Assembly (NCBI GenBank): GCA_033557465.1 | Contig: CM066035.1 | Span: 245,848,869-245,912,868 of the forward strand | DNA from: Ichthyophis bannanicus | Taxonomy: Eukaryota; Chordata; Amphibia; Gymnophiona; Ichthyophiidae | Direction: 5' to 3' | DNA: 64,000 bases | Shown: in pieces, positions 52,905 through 64,000 of the stretch | Numbering within the stretch: the first letter of the stretch is position 1 | How the letters are laid out: the number at the start of each line of letters is the position of its first letter | Translations under genes and position numbers: made by a program | The notes under the pieces: generated by a model | Told to the model about the DNA's origin: nothing | Databases searched by the model: none | The model's input: only the letters and a program-made list of their open reading frames with translations

Positions 52905-54318
52905 CTTAGTTTTAACTTTTTGTTTAGATCTTTAAGTTCTTTACTTCCTAAGGGTTGCTATGGATATTTATATTAATAAAACTGTACCTAATACGTTTAA
53001 TATACCTAATTCACCTGAAGCTTAATTAATCTCAGGTCCTTAGTGTATGACTGATTTGGGTAACGAGCTGCACCTGAGAGCACCCCCTGTCTTTTAAGAT
53101 GTGTAAGTACCTATAAAGCTACGATTATCCCAGGGGTGGGTGGGTGTGGGGAGGGAGGGAAATAACACTTATTAAAAGAGGGCTGCTACACAGTACCCTG
53201 TCCTGTGCTGCTGAGGTAAGCTATACTCTTATTTGATTTTAATTTTAAATTATAGCTCTTTGCTGCTGCTAGGCTCTAACTTATTATGAATTTTAAACTA
53301 CAAGCTCTCTGCTGGGTTCCAAATTAAACCAGAAAGCTCTCTTCTGTGTTTTAAATTTAAACTAAAAGTACTTTGCTGATACTAGGCCCTGAGTGACTAT
53401 TAAATTTAAACTACAAGCTCTCTGCTGGGTATGATATGTAACCAGAAAGTTATCTTCTGTGTTTTAAATTTAAACTTAAACTGCTGCTACTAGGCCCTGA
53501 CTGATTTAACAAAAAATAGTGGGTTCACAGATTAATTAGCTTTAATACAAAGAATTCCTTACAGAAAATTCCCAGAAGTATATACTCACAATTGCAGATC
53601 TCTCTCCAGAAGTAACAGTCCCCTTTTGTAGTCCTGCAAGACTGAAGATCACAGAGCTCTGGTTGAGCTATTTATGCCTGTGCTGCTGAGGTAAGCTGTG
53701 ACTAACTTCCTGGATGATTACCAGTCCTTGCTTGGATAGAAGGAGTCTTTCAAAATGGCATTTTGTCCTGCCACCTGGTGTTAACACCTATTGAAAAAAT
53801 TTCACAGGTCTCTTGCCCCCTAGGTAGAAGGCCTCCTTGTAAAGGTCTCTAGAAGACTTTATTTGCTCTTCAAAGAGTACTGACCCTGTTTTGCCTTTTG
53901 TGCTAATCTATATTCTTATTTAAATTATAGCTCTTTGCTGCTGCTGCTAGGCTCTAACTTATTATGAAATTTAAACTACAAGCTCTCTGCTGGGTTCTAA
54001 ATTTAACCAGAAGCTCTCTTCTGTGTTTTAAATTTAAACTAAAAGTACTTTGCTGATGCTAGACCCTGAGTGACTATTAAATTTAAACTACAAGCTCTCT
54101 GCTGGGTATGATATGTAACCAGAAAGTTATCTTCTGTGTTTTAAATTTAAACTTAAACTGCTGCTACTAGGCCCTGACTGATTTAACAAAAAATAGTGGG
54201 TTCACAGATTAATTAGCTTTAATACAAAGAATTCCTTACAGAAAATTCCCAGAAGTATATACTCACAATTGCAGATCTCTCTCCAGAAGTAACAGTCCCC
54301 TTTTGTAGTCCTGCAAGA
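52905..54318 (-). repeat. CR1 5' UTR with tandem promoter-like monomers
   Basis: A unit of about 680 bp is repeated: 53206-53640 matches 53682-54318 in part, sharing gtgctgctgaggtaagc, the Thr/Leu-like ttatgaa...aaactacaagctctctgc blocks and the end gtagtcctgcaagact. Within each unit an approximately 115-bp sub-repeat (aaactacaagctctctgctgg) occurs twice. Tandem 5' UTR monomers acting as promoters are known from mouse L1; that they do so here is inference. Confidence 0.7.
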
Positions 54319-55716
54319 CTCTTCATGCTTGCCTCGCCTGTGCCTGATCTGAATGGCACCACCCATCATTGTAACTATCCTGTCCACCCATCATTGTAAC
54401 TATCCTGCCACCTCCGCCTCCACTGGGGGACACATATTCCCATCGTCTGCCACCAACTGTTTTTCCAGTACTTTGCATTGCCAACACCCTGTGCTGTGGT
54501 ACAGCTGCCCCACCATGTTTGTCATCAGTACTGGCAGGCACATGGGATGCCAGCAGATATGGCAGGTCCAGCGGCTCCCACTTCTCCCTCCTTCACTTAC
54601 CTGTTCATTGCCTTTCCTGAGTGCTCTATCAAGTGTTAGGGCTACATCTGTCTCTGTTCCACACAGGTTATGCATGTCTTCCTGAGGCACCTTGCAGTCC
54701 CTAGGGCACACTAACCTAGGACACCATAACCTTGTTAGGCCACCTTAACCTATGGTTCCGTAGCCCAGGGTGCCTTCTGCGGTGCCTTGTCCAGGAGTGC
54801 CTAATATGGTGCTTACAATCCTCTTGTTGGTCCTTTCAGAGCAAAATACAATGCCTTTATAATTCAAAATGCTCTATGAATAACCTTCGCTCAATGTGGT
54901 AAATACATTTACGGTAGAAATGTTTTTCTTCATTTAAAGAAAATAGATAAAAATGCTATATATGCCCAGAATGTCTCAGACTAGATGGAGCTGTAACAAA
55001 CGATATTCATCGTATCATACTCTAGCTCCTAATAGCATCAAGGACTGTTGTGGCAGTTTAGCATATTTTTTTATATATAAATTTTCTATTGAAAGTTTCC
55101 ACCACCTAGATTATCAATCAGAATAAAAGATGCTTAGCTTTATATAATTAGCTTTTAGGTACTCCCCAGTTTGACTTCAGATGCTCCCCAACGCCTCCCT
55201 CAGGCACCAATCATGCGTTTCACTCAAAAAGGAGTTTCCTCAGGGGGATTAATCGAAACTATCAAAGTTTCCTCAAGGGAATCAATCAAAATTATCATTC
55301 CACGATGCTGCCAATGTCTACTTCTGTGAAACTTTTCAAACAGTGTACCTTCCAAAAAATGCCGCGCTTAGCCTAGGAGGCCCTATAGGGCACCTTATGA
55401 GGCACCTTACAGGGCACCTTACTAGGCACCTTACATGGCACCTTACAAAGCACCTTACTGGACACCCTACAAGGGACCTTACAAGGAGCCTTATAAGGCA
55501 CCTTACAAGGTGCCTTGCAAAGTGCCTTACAGGGTGCATTGCAAGGTGCCTTACAAGGTGCCTTGTAACGCTCGTTAGTCTAAGGCGCCTTGTAACATGT
55601 GTTAGCTGCTACAGCTTGCTGTAACGATGCAACGCCCACATCTTTATATGGGCATCTGTACCTTTACCGCGGAACCTAACGCGAATGACATTCCCGCAGT
55701 TTAGTAAACATACCCC
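54319..55716 (+). mobile_element. E5: E-family fragment with right terminus
   Basis: The left part (54319-54545) matches E1 around 3060-3270 (ctgtgctgtggtacagc, cactgggggacacatattccc). The right end (55605-55716) matches the last 110 bp of E1 and finishes gtttagtaaacatacccc. The middle holds short-unit arrays and a stretch of about 530 bp (54811-55350) without recognised homology. A 25-bp block (catcattgtaactatcctg) is duplicated at 54363 and 54387. The left terminus is missing; CR1 copy 3 abuts it. Confidence 0.7.
55370..55575. repeat. Array of about 11-bp units, then their inverse
   Basis: Units of the type ggcaccttac(a/t) repeat from 55385 to about 55515, then switch to the complementary form aaggtgccttgc(a/t) up to 55575. 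The array can fold on itself. It encodes a spurious frame of His-Leu-Thr-Arg repeats. The same units form the centre of the fold-backs at 44260 and 57470. Confidence 0.8.
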
Positions 55717-55971
55717 TTAGTCATCCAATCTATGCAATTTATTGTCCTGCTTACATGTTCCTCATATACCTCCCTTGAATACTAAGTGGAATGTTTACTA
55801 AACCATCTTAATGTTACCGGCGCTAGTTGCAGTGTTAATGTGAAGAATGCCATATAAGGTAGTGGGTGTTCCGGCGGCAAGGTAGCATGAATCTGTATCG
55901 CGCGATAGTGGGCGCCATGGCATGTTAACGCGCGTTAACCCTAAGTTCAGGCCAGCGCAGTGTTAGAAGCT

Positions 55972-57468
55972 TGTCACAAGCACAACGCCAAAACCACTAG
56001 TCTTCTAGTTGTTGAGGGCGTGGTGGTTGAGAACCTTCTTCTATCAGCTGTTATATTTATGCTTTAAGTAGAAGGATTGTAGTCGTGTTAAACCAAGGGT
56101 AAGGCTTATGACAGAAAAATAATTTATTTTGAACACAATAGAACAGATCAGGTTCCTGGTACCATTTACAGAATTTTAAATTATAGGATTTTTGCTTAAG
56201 GTTCAGCAAGTTGGTGGCAAAACAAACAGAACTCAACATTGGCTTTTAAAGTCCTCTTCACTGCAGAAGCTTAGCCTTTTCACATATAACAATATGCCAC
56301 TTTTCTTATTGTCCTTTGTCAATCAGAGCAATAGAAAAACAAACTTTACTAGTTCTATGACAAATTTATCTTCACTCAGCCATAATTTTCTCCAGGCCGC
56401 ACTTCCAGGTGAAGAACCAAACTTAGGTTATGAAATAAGCATTCAAAGTGTCCTCAAGACTCTTATAGCAGGCTTTTCTTATAAATAGGAGCAAAGCACA
56501 AACTCTTATAGCAGGCTTTTTCATATAAGACAGGAGCAAAGCACAAACTCTTATAGCAGGCTTTTTCATATAAGACGGGAGCAAAGCACAAACACTTCTA
56601 GCAGCCAATTAACTTTCTCTCCATTGTGGAGTTTCAACACAGCTGACACAGAAGCATGAATCACAGCCTTACTTCACTAGCTTATGCTGCAGTAAATTCC
56701 TCCTTTCAAAACACACAGGAATTTACTTTCTCACTGCTTAGCTCTGAGGTTACTTCAGCAAGAGGAACAGTTCTTTCCAGGCTGGCCTTTCTTCAGACAC
56801 TTCAAGTCTAGAGCTTACCATAAAGAACAATCCATCAACATATCTTCTTCTGACCCTAGCTCTGACACTGGTTCTCCCAATTGCATAGGCTCTGACTCAC
56901 CCACTTGATCAGAGTGTCCTGCTGACAACCTCTCTGGTGGTCTGAAAGCTTCTCTCCTTCCTGGCTCCCACCTTTGTTGCAAACGTGATTCAGGGAAATC
57001 ACCTTTCTCAGCAATAGGTAGCTCAGCCTGTCTCCAGAAGTTAGCACCTGCTCTGGCTTCTCCAGCATTCCATCGTCCTTGCTGCTCTGAAGTCTGTCCT
57101 CTGCTGCTTCCTCTGCTCCTTCTCCAACCACTCCTTCTTCCACTACTCTCTCCATAATTTAACCAAGGTTCATAATCACTGTGATCCAACCCCACCTCTT
57201 TCTGTCCCAGGTGTTTGTAATCCCCCTGCCTTTTGACATCAGAATAATCAGTGCAGTTGTTAGAGTGAGGGTTTTTGTCCTCGTGCTTGCAATCTATCCC
57301 TCTTACACTGTCAAGCATTTCCTGGAACTTCTTCCAGATGGGTTTTTTCTGCCTTTGAACTGTGGCTCTGGCCTTTTGACCCTGCACACCTAACAGAGGC
57401 CCCTTGATTAAGGTGAATTCCTTATGCTGTTCACCTCCCGCATGCTCAAAATGGTTGACTTTGCCACA
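55972..57468 (-). mobile_element. Solo LTR of a Gypsy-like element
   Basis: A 1497-bp insert starts tgtcacaagc and ends ttgccaca, with agct on both sides (55968-55971 and 57469-57472). The empty site is visible in E2 at 44257-44263 (cagctataaag). It has no internal region, so it is a solo LTR left by recombination. It holds a minus-strand open frame similar in style and final residues to the LTR frame of the Gypsy element at 30857, so a related family is likely. A short tandem repeat of about 50 bp (gcaaagcacaaactcttatag) lies at 56460-56600. Confidence 0.85.
56815..57468 (-). CDS. Open frame inside the solo LTR, unknown function
   Basis: The frame of about 218 LTR codons starts with the first LTR base (TGT, read CGKVNHFEHAGGEQ) and ends LMDCSLW at 56815. 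It is hydrophilic and Arg/Glu/Gly-rich (SGRRSGWRRSRGSSRG), without a known domain. Seven further codons upstream lie in E3 sequence and are incidental. Its end resembles MDCSLVMTEETSLR of the Gypsy LTR frame, and in both cases the frame enters the LTR at the same phase, suggesting that pol of this family also ran into its LTR. Confidence 0.5.
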   Translation of the reverse strand, partial: CGKVNHFEHAGGEQHKEFTLIKGPLLGVQGQKARATVQRQKKPIWKKFQEMLDSVRGIDCKHEDKNPHSNNCTDYSDVKRQGDYKHLGQKEVGLDHSDYEPWLNYGESSGRRSGWRRSRGSSRGQTSEQQGRWNAGEARAGANFWRQAELPIAEKGDFPESRLQQRWEPGRREAFRPPERLSAGHSDQVGESEPMQLGEPVSELGSEEDMLMDCSLW

Positions 57469-57469
57469 A

Positions 57470-57896
57470 GCTATAAAGATGTAGCCCACTGGTTACTGTA
57501 ATGACTGTGGAGGCAGAGATCATGGGTTTAATCCTGTGGTGGTATTATGTAAGAAGGCTGTCTGAGGCATTTCCTTTTAATTTAAATCAGTGCTGCCAGC
57601 AAAAACACCCTCACAGTGCTGTAACCTAAGGTGCTGCATAAGGCGCCCTATAAGGCACTCCATATGGCACATTATAAAATGCCCTGTCCGCCAAAACACC
57701 TTATAATGTGCCCTATAGGGCGCCTTAAGAGACACCTTAGGCTACAGCACTGTGAGGGTGTTTTTGCTGGCAGCACTGATTTAAATTAAAAGGAAAATGC
57801 TCAGATAGCCTTATTAGATAACACCATTGTGGGATACAAACCCATGACCTCTGCCTCTGCAGTCATTGAAGCAACCAGTGGGCTACATCTCTATAG
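57470..57896. repeat. Fold-back with tRNA-like heads, E3 copy
   Basis: Second copy of the 44260-44758 structure. It starts tagcccactggttactgt and ends with the complementary agtgggctacatctctatag. It lacks the 45-bp duplication of the E2 copy. Confidence 0.8.
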
Positions 57897-59021
57897 TGCA
57901 TAACACACTGCTGGCTGCTTACAGAAAGACTGCAGGTCACCACACAAACTGTCTGCTGTGGTTACCAGGATAGGGTAGACCCACCTGTACCCATGGTGCA
58001 CTGCATATGCAGAGCAGCAATCTACATCTGATCACAAGATGGGGTATGCGCCTCTATAGCACCCTGGCCTGGTAGGGGGAACTTACCGTGTGTGTTACTG
58101 GCACAGAGTAGCTACAGAGCATGACATTGTGCGATTCCTGTGCTCACCCAGAGGGTTAGGTGGGGCGCCCAGCACCAAGTCTGCAGCACCTGGCTTATCT
58201 GAGATAGGCTATGCTGCAGGTCCCCATCACTGCCAGTGTGTGGTAAGTAGTTCTTGCAGATACACCTAGAGTACACCTGTGTCCATATGTATTTCTCAGT
58301 CACATCTCACCCTTGTGGACTATGATGCACCCAGAATAGAGTATATCCTGTGTGGTTGCCATGGTCACATGTTATAAGAGAAGGGTGGTATTTGGACCCA
58401 AAAGCGGATTATCTAGCACCACCTCAGTGGGTCAGGGTGGGGGACAGTATCTTCCATCAACAGATCAACATTCAACATCTCTGCAATGGTGGCAGTAGAG
58501 GGGACCATCAACCCCAGTCCTGCTGCGGAATAGGCACCCGACAGGGCAGTCAATGCAGATCTTCACACATCACATAGAACACTGGCAGAACAGCTCAGCT
58601 GCCCCCCACCACTATCTGACATTCACCAGCAGAGAACACAGTCAGTCTCCACCCACTGCACCCTGCAAAGTGTTCCAGCCATACACATGCTAACTGCAGA
58701 CAGTCTGCTAGCTAGTACATGTTCCTGGAGGAACTGTGTGCACCCAAAAAGAGGATGTGAGCACACACACCAAGCAAGTATAGCATTGACTGGGCCATAG
58801 AAAAAGAAACCCATGGATATCAATTGAGAGAAATATTATATAGCACAATGGGGGAACCTAGCCATGCCATGGTCACTGCTCAGTCAGGCTGAGAGTGCCC
58901 CCCCCCAGCATGACATGCTGTGGCCACCCTGTCCGTGCAGGTGGTTGTCGGGCACTACAATGTCCCAGCCATTGCCCTATGCCATGTGCAGATGCATCCT
59001 GCCCAGGCCTCCCTGTCCGGG

Positions 59022-59977
59022 TGTATTACTAATTAAAGATTTATTTGGATTTTTTTTGGATCAACAAAGATATTGTACTTTATTATAAGAAATTGAACTC
59101 ATAAGCTATTCTAACTCCTGAGCCATTCTGCCTGTGAGGACTCATGCTGAGCCAATTTACTAGCTCAGAGACCAAGGCTGTATTTATCTTAACACATCTA
59201 TCCTGGGGAGTGTTGAAAGGCCAGAAAGGGAGACAGAATTCTTCCCTTGGCCTTTGTACAATTCTCTTGGCCAATATAGAAACATTTGCCTAGATAATGT
59301 AAAAGCTTTGAGCTGATTCTAAAACCATGGGGGGTGTCTCCCTTGCTGACCAGCAAAGAATGTTGTAGGTCAGAATTCTCTAAGCAGGCAAACAGATTTG
59401 GCCCTGGCCAATCCTGGTGTGAACCATGTGCACAGGATTGGCTCTGACCAATCCTGATTTGAGCATGCAGCGTGTTAACCTATGGCATGCTGCCAGCACA
59501 AGTCTGATTCTGTGTTAACCTATGGCATGCAGCCAGCACGAGTCTGATTAAGGTACTTTAGGGGGACTCTCAGAAGGAAAGATGGGACTGCAACTGATAT
59601 ACGAGACAAGCGTTCCGGATTTTCCTCCTGAGAGTGATGGCTAAAACAGTCCCCCACCTGGAGTGATGAGCTATAATATCCGGTAAAAAGTATTAATGCT
59701 TACCTCTGTGTTTTATCATTATTTCAAAAGGACTTAATTTAATAAAACTCATATTGCATTTACTAAAGTGTCTATGCATAGTCTGTGAGCTAAATGAATT
59801 GCAGGGTTAACTCATATTGTATTTGGACTAATGAGTGACAGAGTTAACTCATACTGTATTTGCCAGAATATTTTTGCCTAGTCAGTGAACTAGTGAGTGA
59901 TAGGGTTAAAGGAAAAGCGTAAAACTTGGCAATACGAGTGATAGGGTTAAAGGAAAAGCGTAAAACTTGGCAATACA
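59022..59977 (+). mobile_element. Solo LTR, 956 bp, with 5-bp target duplication
   Basis: The insert starts tgtattac and ends gcaataca, giving a 6-bp TGTATT/AATACA inverted terminus. It is flanked by ccggg at 59017-59021 and 59978-59982. The empty site is seen in E2 around 45900 (ctgtccggaccatgccc). An AATAAA-like signal near 59740 on the plus strand suggests plus orientation. A 41-bp unit is duplicated in tandem at its end (59895-59935 and 59936-59976). The parent family is not identified; it is probably a retrovirus or Gypsy-like LTR. Confidence 0.82.
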
Positions 59978-60576
59978 CCGGGCCATACCCACAGTATTTT
60001 GCTCCTCTTTATACACATTGGCAGGCTAACACTGGAACCAGTGCAAGCATTGTGGGCTCAGTAAGGTGTAGGCAGCCACAAAACACTGGATAGACATACA
60101 CACACTCCCACACCTATTTCAGCATTGTGCAAGGATAGAGGTGGTTGGCAGCCCTAGCCGCCACACCAGTCCTGGGCACAGTGCAGGCATTGCTATGGTA
60201 CTCAATACTGTTAGGGTCACTCCCCGGGGTGGTAAACACTGTCAGAAACAAACACTGAAACACACTCCACAGATATCAGAAAGGTTGCTACGATGAATCT
60301 CTCTCAACAGATTGTGTTTAACTTAGGATTTGTTATCTGACATTAATCATAGTAACCTTTTGCTATATGTGGAACGTGTTTCCAAGTTTAAGACAGCATC
60401 GCTAAGGTATGCAGGTGCTAGTATTGGTAGATGCTGCTCCACGCAGGGTCCAACAGCCTGACTCTCCATGAGCCGTTGGATAGTGGAGCCTGTGGGTGTG
60501 GATGTTTCTGCCCCTGTTGGCCGCTGCTCTAGGGCAGAGGTTCCCAACTCCGGTCCCGGTGGGCCAAACATGGTTT

Positions 60577-60690
60577 GAGAATTTGAGAAGAAGCTTGCTG
60601 CGGAAGCAAAAACACGAAATACAGACTTTTTCAAGTACATTTGTAGCAAAATACCTGTGAGAGAGTCGGTCCATTAGATGATAAAGGGGT
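60577..60690 (+). mobile_element. Short CR1 fragment at E3/E4 junction
   Basis: It matches the ORF2 linker of CR1 copies (aagaagcttgctgcggaagc, and the gtccattagatgat stretch), here in plus orientation. It ends in a gataaaggggttaaa stretch next to the E4 terminus. It truncates E3 within its hAT MITE. Confidence 0.75.
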
Positions 60691-60696
60691 TAAAGG

Positions 60697-63600
60697 GGTA
60701 TGTTTACTAAACTGCGGTAATCGTGAATAACGCGCGCTGTATAATGTTAACGCTTGTTAGCGTGTGATAGTGTGCGCTATCATGCGCTAACGAGTGTTAA
60801 CGTTATACAGCGCGCGTTATCACGCGCTAATGAGCATAATGCTCCGCGGCGCGGTAAAACACCGCAGAAGGTGGAGAGAGGGCGGAGAGAAGGGGTCAAT
60901 GGGCGGAGAGTGGGCGGGGAGAGGCTCCCTTCACACCAACGTGCTGAATTTCTGAGCTGAATTCCAACGCAAATGAAAACCTACCGGTAAAAGCACTTTA
61001 AAGGGGAGAGAAACCATTTACGTGTCAGCAATGTACAGCCTAGGCAGGGAAACCAAAATAAGGTGATAAGTGTGATACATGTGCACAGAACAAAAGGGCA
61101 CAGAAACACTGAAAATGACCCCAACAAACTGGAAAAAAACAACAACCAAGCTGGCCAATAGTGGTATCAATAGTGGTATCAATGAGAAACATCAACCCCC
61201 CCCCCCCCGAGTAAGCTTCATAGAACAGATATAAATCGTGGAAGGGTCCATACTCCGTCCCCATACAAGGTGCATGGGCCCACAGTGAAATAGCGCTGCT
61301 CAGGGATTTCCCCACCATCGGACAGGGTTCCTATGGTGTGCACATGTCCCGCAACATCAGGGCGGTCATGTCGGAACGGGCAACCAGGCAGATGCTGGAA
61401 AAGGGGATACAGAGGGCTGCAGGCGGCACATGCTGTGGTGCAGCTGGGCCACAGTGGGGACTAGGGTGATGCCTAGCTGGCCCATAGGAATGCTGAAACA
61501 GTAGAGCAGCCAGACAGCAACTGCTGAGGGCCCAACATGGGCAAGAGTGTGCTTCCCACAGTGTCACAGGGAATAGTACCCAGCAGGTACCCCCAATGGC
61601 ACGGAACATTGGCAAGTGGTGCTGGGGGAAAGCGTGGACAGCTATGCAGGCACCCCTACCCCAGAACCTGCACCATAGGCAGCCGCCTACCTGCACATTG
61701 GATGGCCTGGGACTGCGCACCACCAGCTCCACCAGCAGAAGGGCATGTCAGCATGGTGGCTGAGGGATACTGGTGGTGGAGGGGGCAGTGGCAGCTGCCC
61801 ATAGCAGACCGTGGCCTAACCCTGTGTAGGTGGGTGCCATGCACTGCAGCAGACAGGCCCTGTCTGACCAACAGTCATGGTAGCACCAGGGAATGCACCA
61901 TCTCTGTGAGAACATGGTGGTGCAGTGCACAGAACCAGTGTATTCACAAACATAAGGTCACAGGTTTAAGTCCCAGCTGTGGTTTCCGCCAACCCAGTCC
62001 TCATATTTTACCCACTACTATAACGTGCTAATACAGACAGAACCGTTCTTGCAGATGACGTAAACATGCCAAAAACATCCACATTTTACCCTACAGAGCA
62101 CAGACACCATAAACATGCACATTACCTAGAGCAGAGCCTCCCAAATGAGGTCCTGGAGGGCCAAACACCATTCCGGTTCCATGCTGCCTCTGATGAAGAT
62201 GCCTGTGCTGCATTTCTATGTGCCACCCCCATGGTATGCAGATGTATCTCATGCATATTCATGAGGGACAGCATGAAAACCCGAACAGTGTTTGGCACCG
62301 CAGGACTGGAGTTGGGAACCTCTGCCGTAAAGCAGCAGCCAACAGGGGCAGACACACCCGCACCCACAGGCCCCATTATCCACAGCCTCCTGGAGAGGCA
62401 GGACTTTGGGCTCTGCGTGCATCTCCCAATACTAGCACATGCATACCGTAGTAATGCCACCCTAAACCTGGGAATATGGTACACATCTATCAAAAGGTTG
62501 CTATGATTAAGGCAGATAGCAATTCCTAGGTTAAGTACAATTTCCTGAGTGAGCTGCATCATAGCAACCTTTCTGATGTCTGTGGAGTGTGCTACAGGTC
62601 CTGTGTCTGACAGTGTTTACCAATCTGGGGAGTGACTCCTACAGTATTGCGTACCATAGCCATGCCTGCACTGTACCCAGGACTGGTGTGGTGGCCTGGG
62701 CTGCCCAACACCTCTATAGTTGCACAATGCTGGCATAGGTGTGGGGAGTGTGTGTCTGTCTATCCAGTGTGTGGTGGCTTCCAACACCCTCCACAGCCCA
62801 CACTGCTAGCACTGTTCCCAGTATTGGCCTGCCAATGTGCATAATGAGGAGCAAGGTACCGTGGGAATAGCCTGGATAGGGTGGCCTGGCCTTGCCGCAT
62901 CTGCGCAGGGCATAGGGCAATAGCTCGGACATTGTAGTGCCTGGTACCACCTGCACGGACAGAGTGGCCACAGCATGTCCTGCTGGGAGGTCACTCTCAC
63001 CCTAACTGAGCAGTGACCACGTCATGGCTAGGTTCCCCCATAGTGCTATAGAGCGTTTCTCTCATGTGATATATATGGGTTTCCTTTTGGGGCCCAATCA
63101 CTGACTTATCTGCTTGGTGTGTATGCTGACATCCCCGTTCCGGGTACATGCATTTCCTCCAGGACCATGCACTATGGACTAGCTGGCGGACTGTCTGCAG
63201 CTAGTATGTGTCTTGCTGGAACACCTTGCAGGGTGCAGCGGCTGGAGGCTTGCTGCTGGAGAATGTCAGATAATGGTGGGGGGCAGCTGAGCATTTCCAA
63301 GCCTGCCGTCTGTCCGCTATTGCGTTGTGGATGTGTGCCGCTCTGTCTGTTCCCCAGCAAGACTGCTGTTGCTGGTCCCTTCTACCGCTGCCATTGCAGG
63401 GAGGTAGACTGTGTATCTATTGGTGGGTGATCCTGTTTCCCATCCTGAGCCCCAGAGGGTGGGCTGTGTGATGGTACATAATCTGCCTATGGGTCCATAC
63501 ACCACCCCCCCTTCACTTACAGCAGGTAATGATGGCACCAACACAGGATATGCACTGGTCTTGGTGTAACAGCGCCCATAAGGGACTAGACATGACTGGG

Positions 63601-64000
63601 ACATACAGCAGGACACAGCTGTATCCTAGGTGTGTCTAACAGACCTACCTATCACACACTGATGGGGACCTGCAGCATGGCGTATTTCAGCTATGAAAGG
63701 TGCTGTGGACCTGGTGCTGGGCGCCCCACCTCAACCTCAGGGTGGGCACTGTACCTGCACAATGTGACTGTCTGTGGCTACTCTGTGGCAGTGCCACACA
63801 CGGTCTGTTCCCCCTACAAGGCCGAGGTGCTGTGGGGGTGCATACCCGATCTTGTGCCCATCTCTTGACTGCTGATTTGCATGTGCAGTGCATCATGGGT
63901 ATGGGTGGGTTACCCTATCCTGGGAACCACAGCAGAATGTGGGTGTGGTGCCGTGCAGTCCTCCTGTAGCCAGCCAGTTGTTTGTTAGCAGCTCTAGCCC
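60697..64000 (+). mobile_element. E4: E-family copy running off the window
   Basis: The left end ggggtatgtttactaaact is followed by a subterminal zone of cgcgcgct/gttaacg palindromes and by sequence shared with E1 (ccgcagaaggtggaga, ggcggagagaaggggtcaatg). The interior follows E2 in reverse order: GC-rich body, hAT MITE (62132-62324), hairpin repeat (62493-62573), GC-rich body. By comparison with E2 about 0.7 kb, including the fold-back, should follow beyond 64000. A C-run lies at 61198-61208. No coding region is supported. Confidence 0.78.
62132..62324. mobile_element. hAT-type MITE in E4, uninterrupted
   Basis: The ends are cagagcctcccaaatg and ttgggaacctctg, enclosing the catgcatattcatgaggg core. 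It sits at the same relative position as the MITE in E2. The left flank acctagag still resembles the E2 duplication; the right flank has diverged. Confidence 0.75.

Larger units (their letters stand above)
48838..54318 (-). mobile_element. CR1-clade LINE, copy 3, full-length layout
   Basis: From 3' to 5' (left to right): a 3' UTR with gccatactgggtcagacc and a terminus related to the ttcttatg octamer, ORF2 (48991-51964), ORF1 (52127-52904), and a 5' UTR of more than 1.3 kb made of repeated units. The 5' end meets E-family sequence at about 54319. Both ORFs carry several frameshifts. It is the most complete CR1 here and serves as the reference for the copies at 1-1883 and 3781-5325. Confidence 0.88.
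55786..60576 (-). mobile_element. E3: E-family copy broken by two solo LTRs
   Basis: The left end (gtggaatgtttactaaacc) matches the E2 left end and the order of internal blocks follows E2: subterminal palindromes, fold-back (57470-57896), GC-rich body, hairpin repeat and the first 48 bp of the hAT MITE. It is cut at 60576, where a CR1 fragment begins, so the right half is missing. The solo LTRs 55972-57468 and 59022-59977 are later insertions with their own target duplications. Confidence 0.75.

Noticed and set aside
55370..55575. CRISPR-like array
   Set aside because: The units are about 11 bp, imperfect, without spacers, and switch orientation midway.
55343..55624. His-Leu-Thr-Arg repeat protein
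   Set aside because: This is a translation of the approximately 11-bp tandem array; both strands give open frames.

Overview
The window looks like intergenic DNA from a large, repeat-rich vertebrate genome. I see no host protein-coding gene. Almost every long reading frame belongs to a transposable element. The mix is L1-clade and CR1-clade LINEs, an L2-like LINE, a Penelope-like element (PLE) with a GIY-YIG nuclease, a Ty3/Gypsy element with a dUTPase, a class I-like endogenous retrovirus (ERV) with a tRNA-His-type primer site, a CORE/MIR-type SINE, a hAT-type MITE and large non-coding DNA transposons. This mix fits an amphibian (a caecilian would be my first guess) or, less likely, a reptile. 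The species assignment is inference only.

Layout. 1-1883: a CR1 on the minus strand, cut by the window edge. 1884-10214: an old, decayed L1 on the plus strand, split by three insertions: a non-coding DNA transposon 'E1' (1954-3368, 3-bp target duplication), a CR1 fragment (3781-5325) and a HAL1-like ORF1-only L1 insert (8274-9692). 10215-11888: non-coding DNA with strong hairpins. 11889-18265: a very young PLE unit made of two almost identical copies head to head, with flanking target duplications and hammerhead-ribozyme-like folds in both arms. 18266-18966: unassigned repeat-like DNA. 18972-43602: one ERV on the minus strand. It is about 8 kb long once the insertions are subtracted, and has a 5-bp target duplication. 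It carries four later insertions: an almost full-length L1 (19662-24970), a transposase-like gene unit (about 26990-29535), an intact Gypsy element (30857-37129) and an L2 inside the 5' LTR (about 41434-43547). 44075-64000: copies E2, E5, E3 and E4 of the E family, which itself contains a SINE-headed fold-back and a hAT MITE. This block is interrupted by a full-length but broken CR1 (48838-54318) and two solo LTRs (55972-57468 and 59022-59977).

The elements do not form a pathway; they record a series of insertions. The youngest look to be the PLE pair (only two base differences noticed between 2.65-kb arms) and the Gypsy element (1274-bp LTRs that look identical, one open frame of about 1,430 codons). 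The most unusual biology is in three places. The PLE hairpin has paired ribozyme motifs. The Gypsy element has dUTPase but no integrase, and its pol frame runs through the polypurine tract into the LTR. The E family moves as a composite unit carrying other mobile elements. All coordinates and motif calls come from reading the sequence by eye; no alignments or database searches were run.
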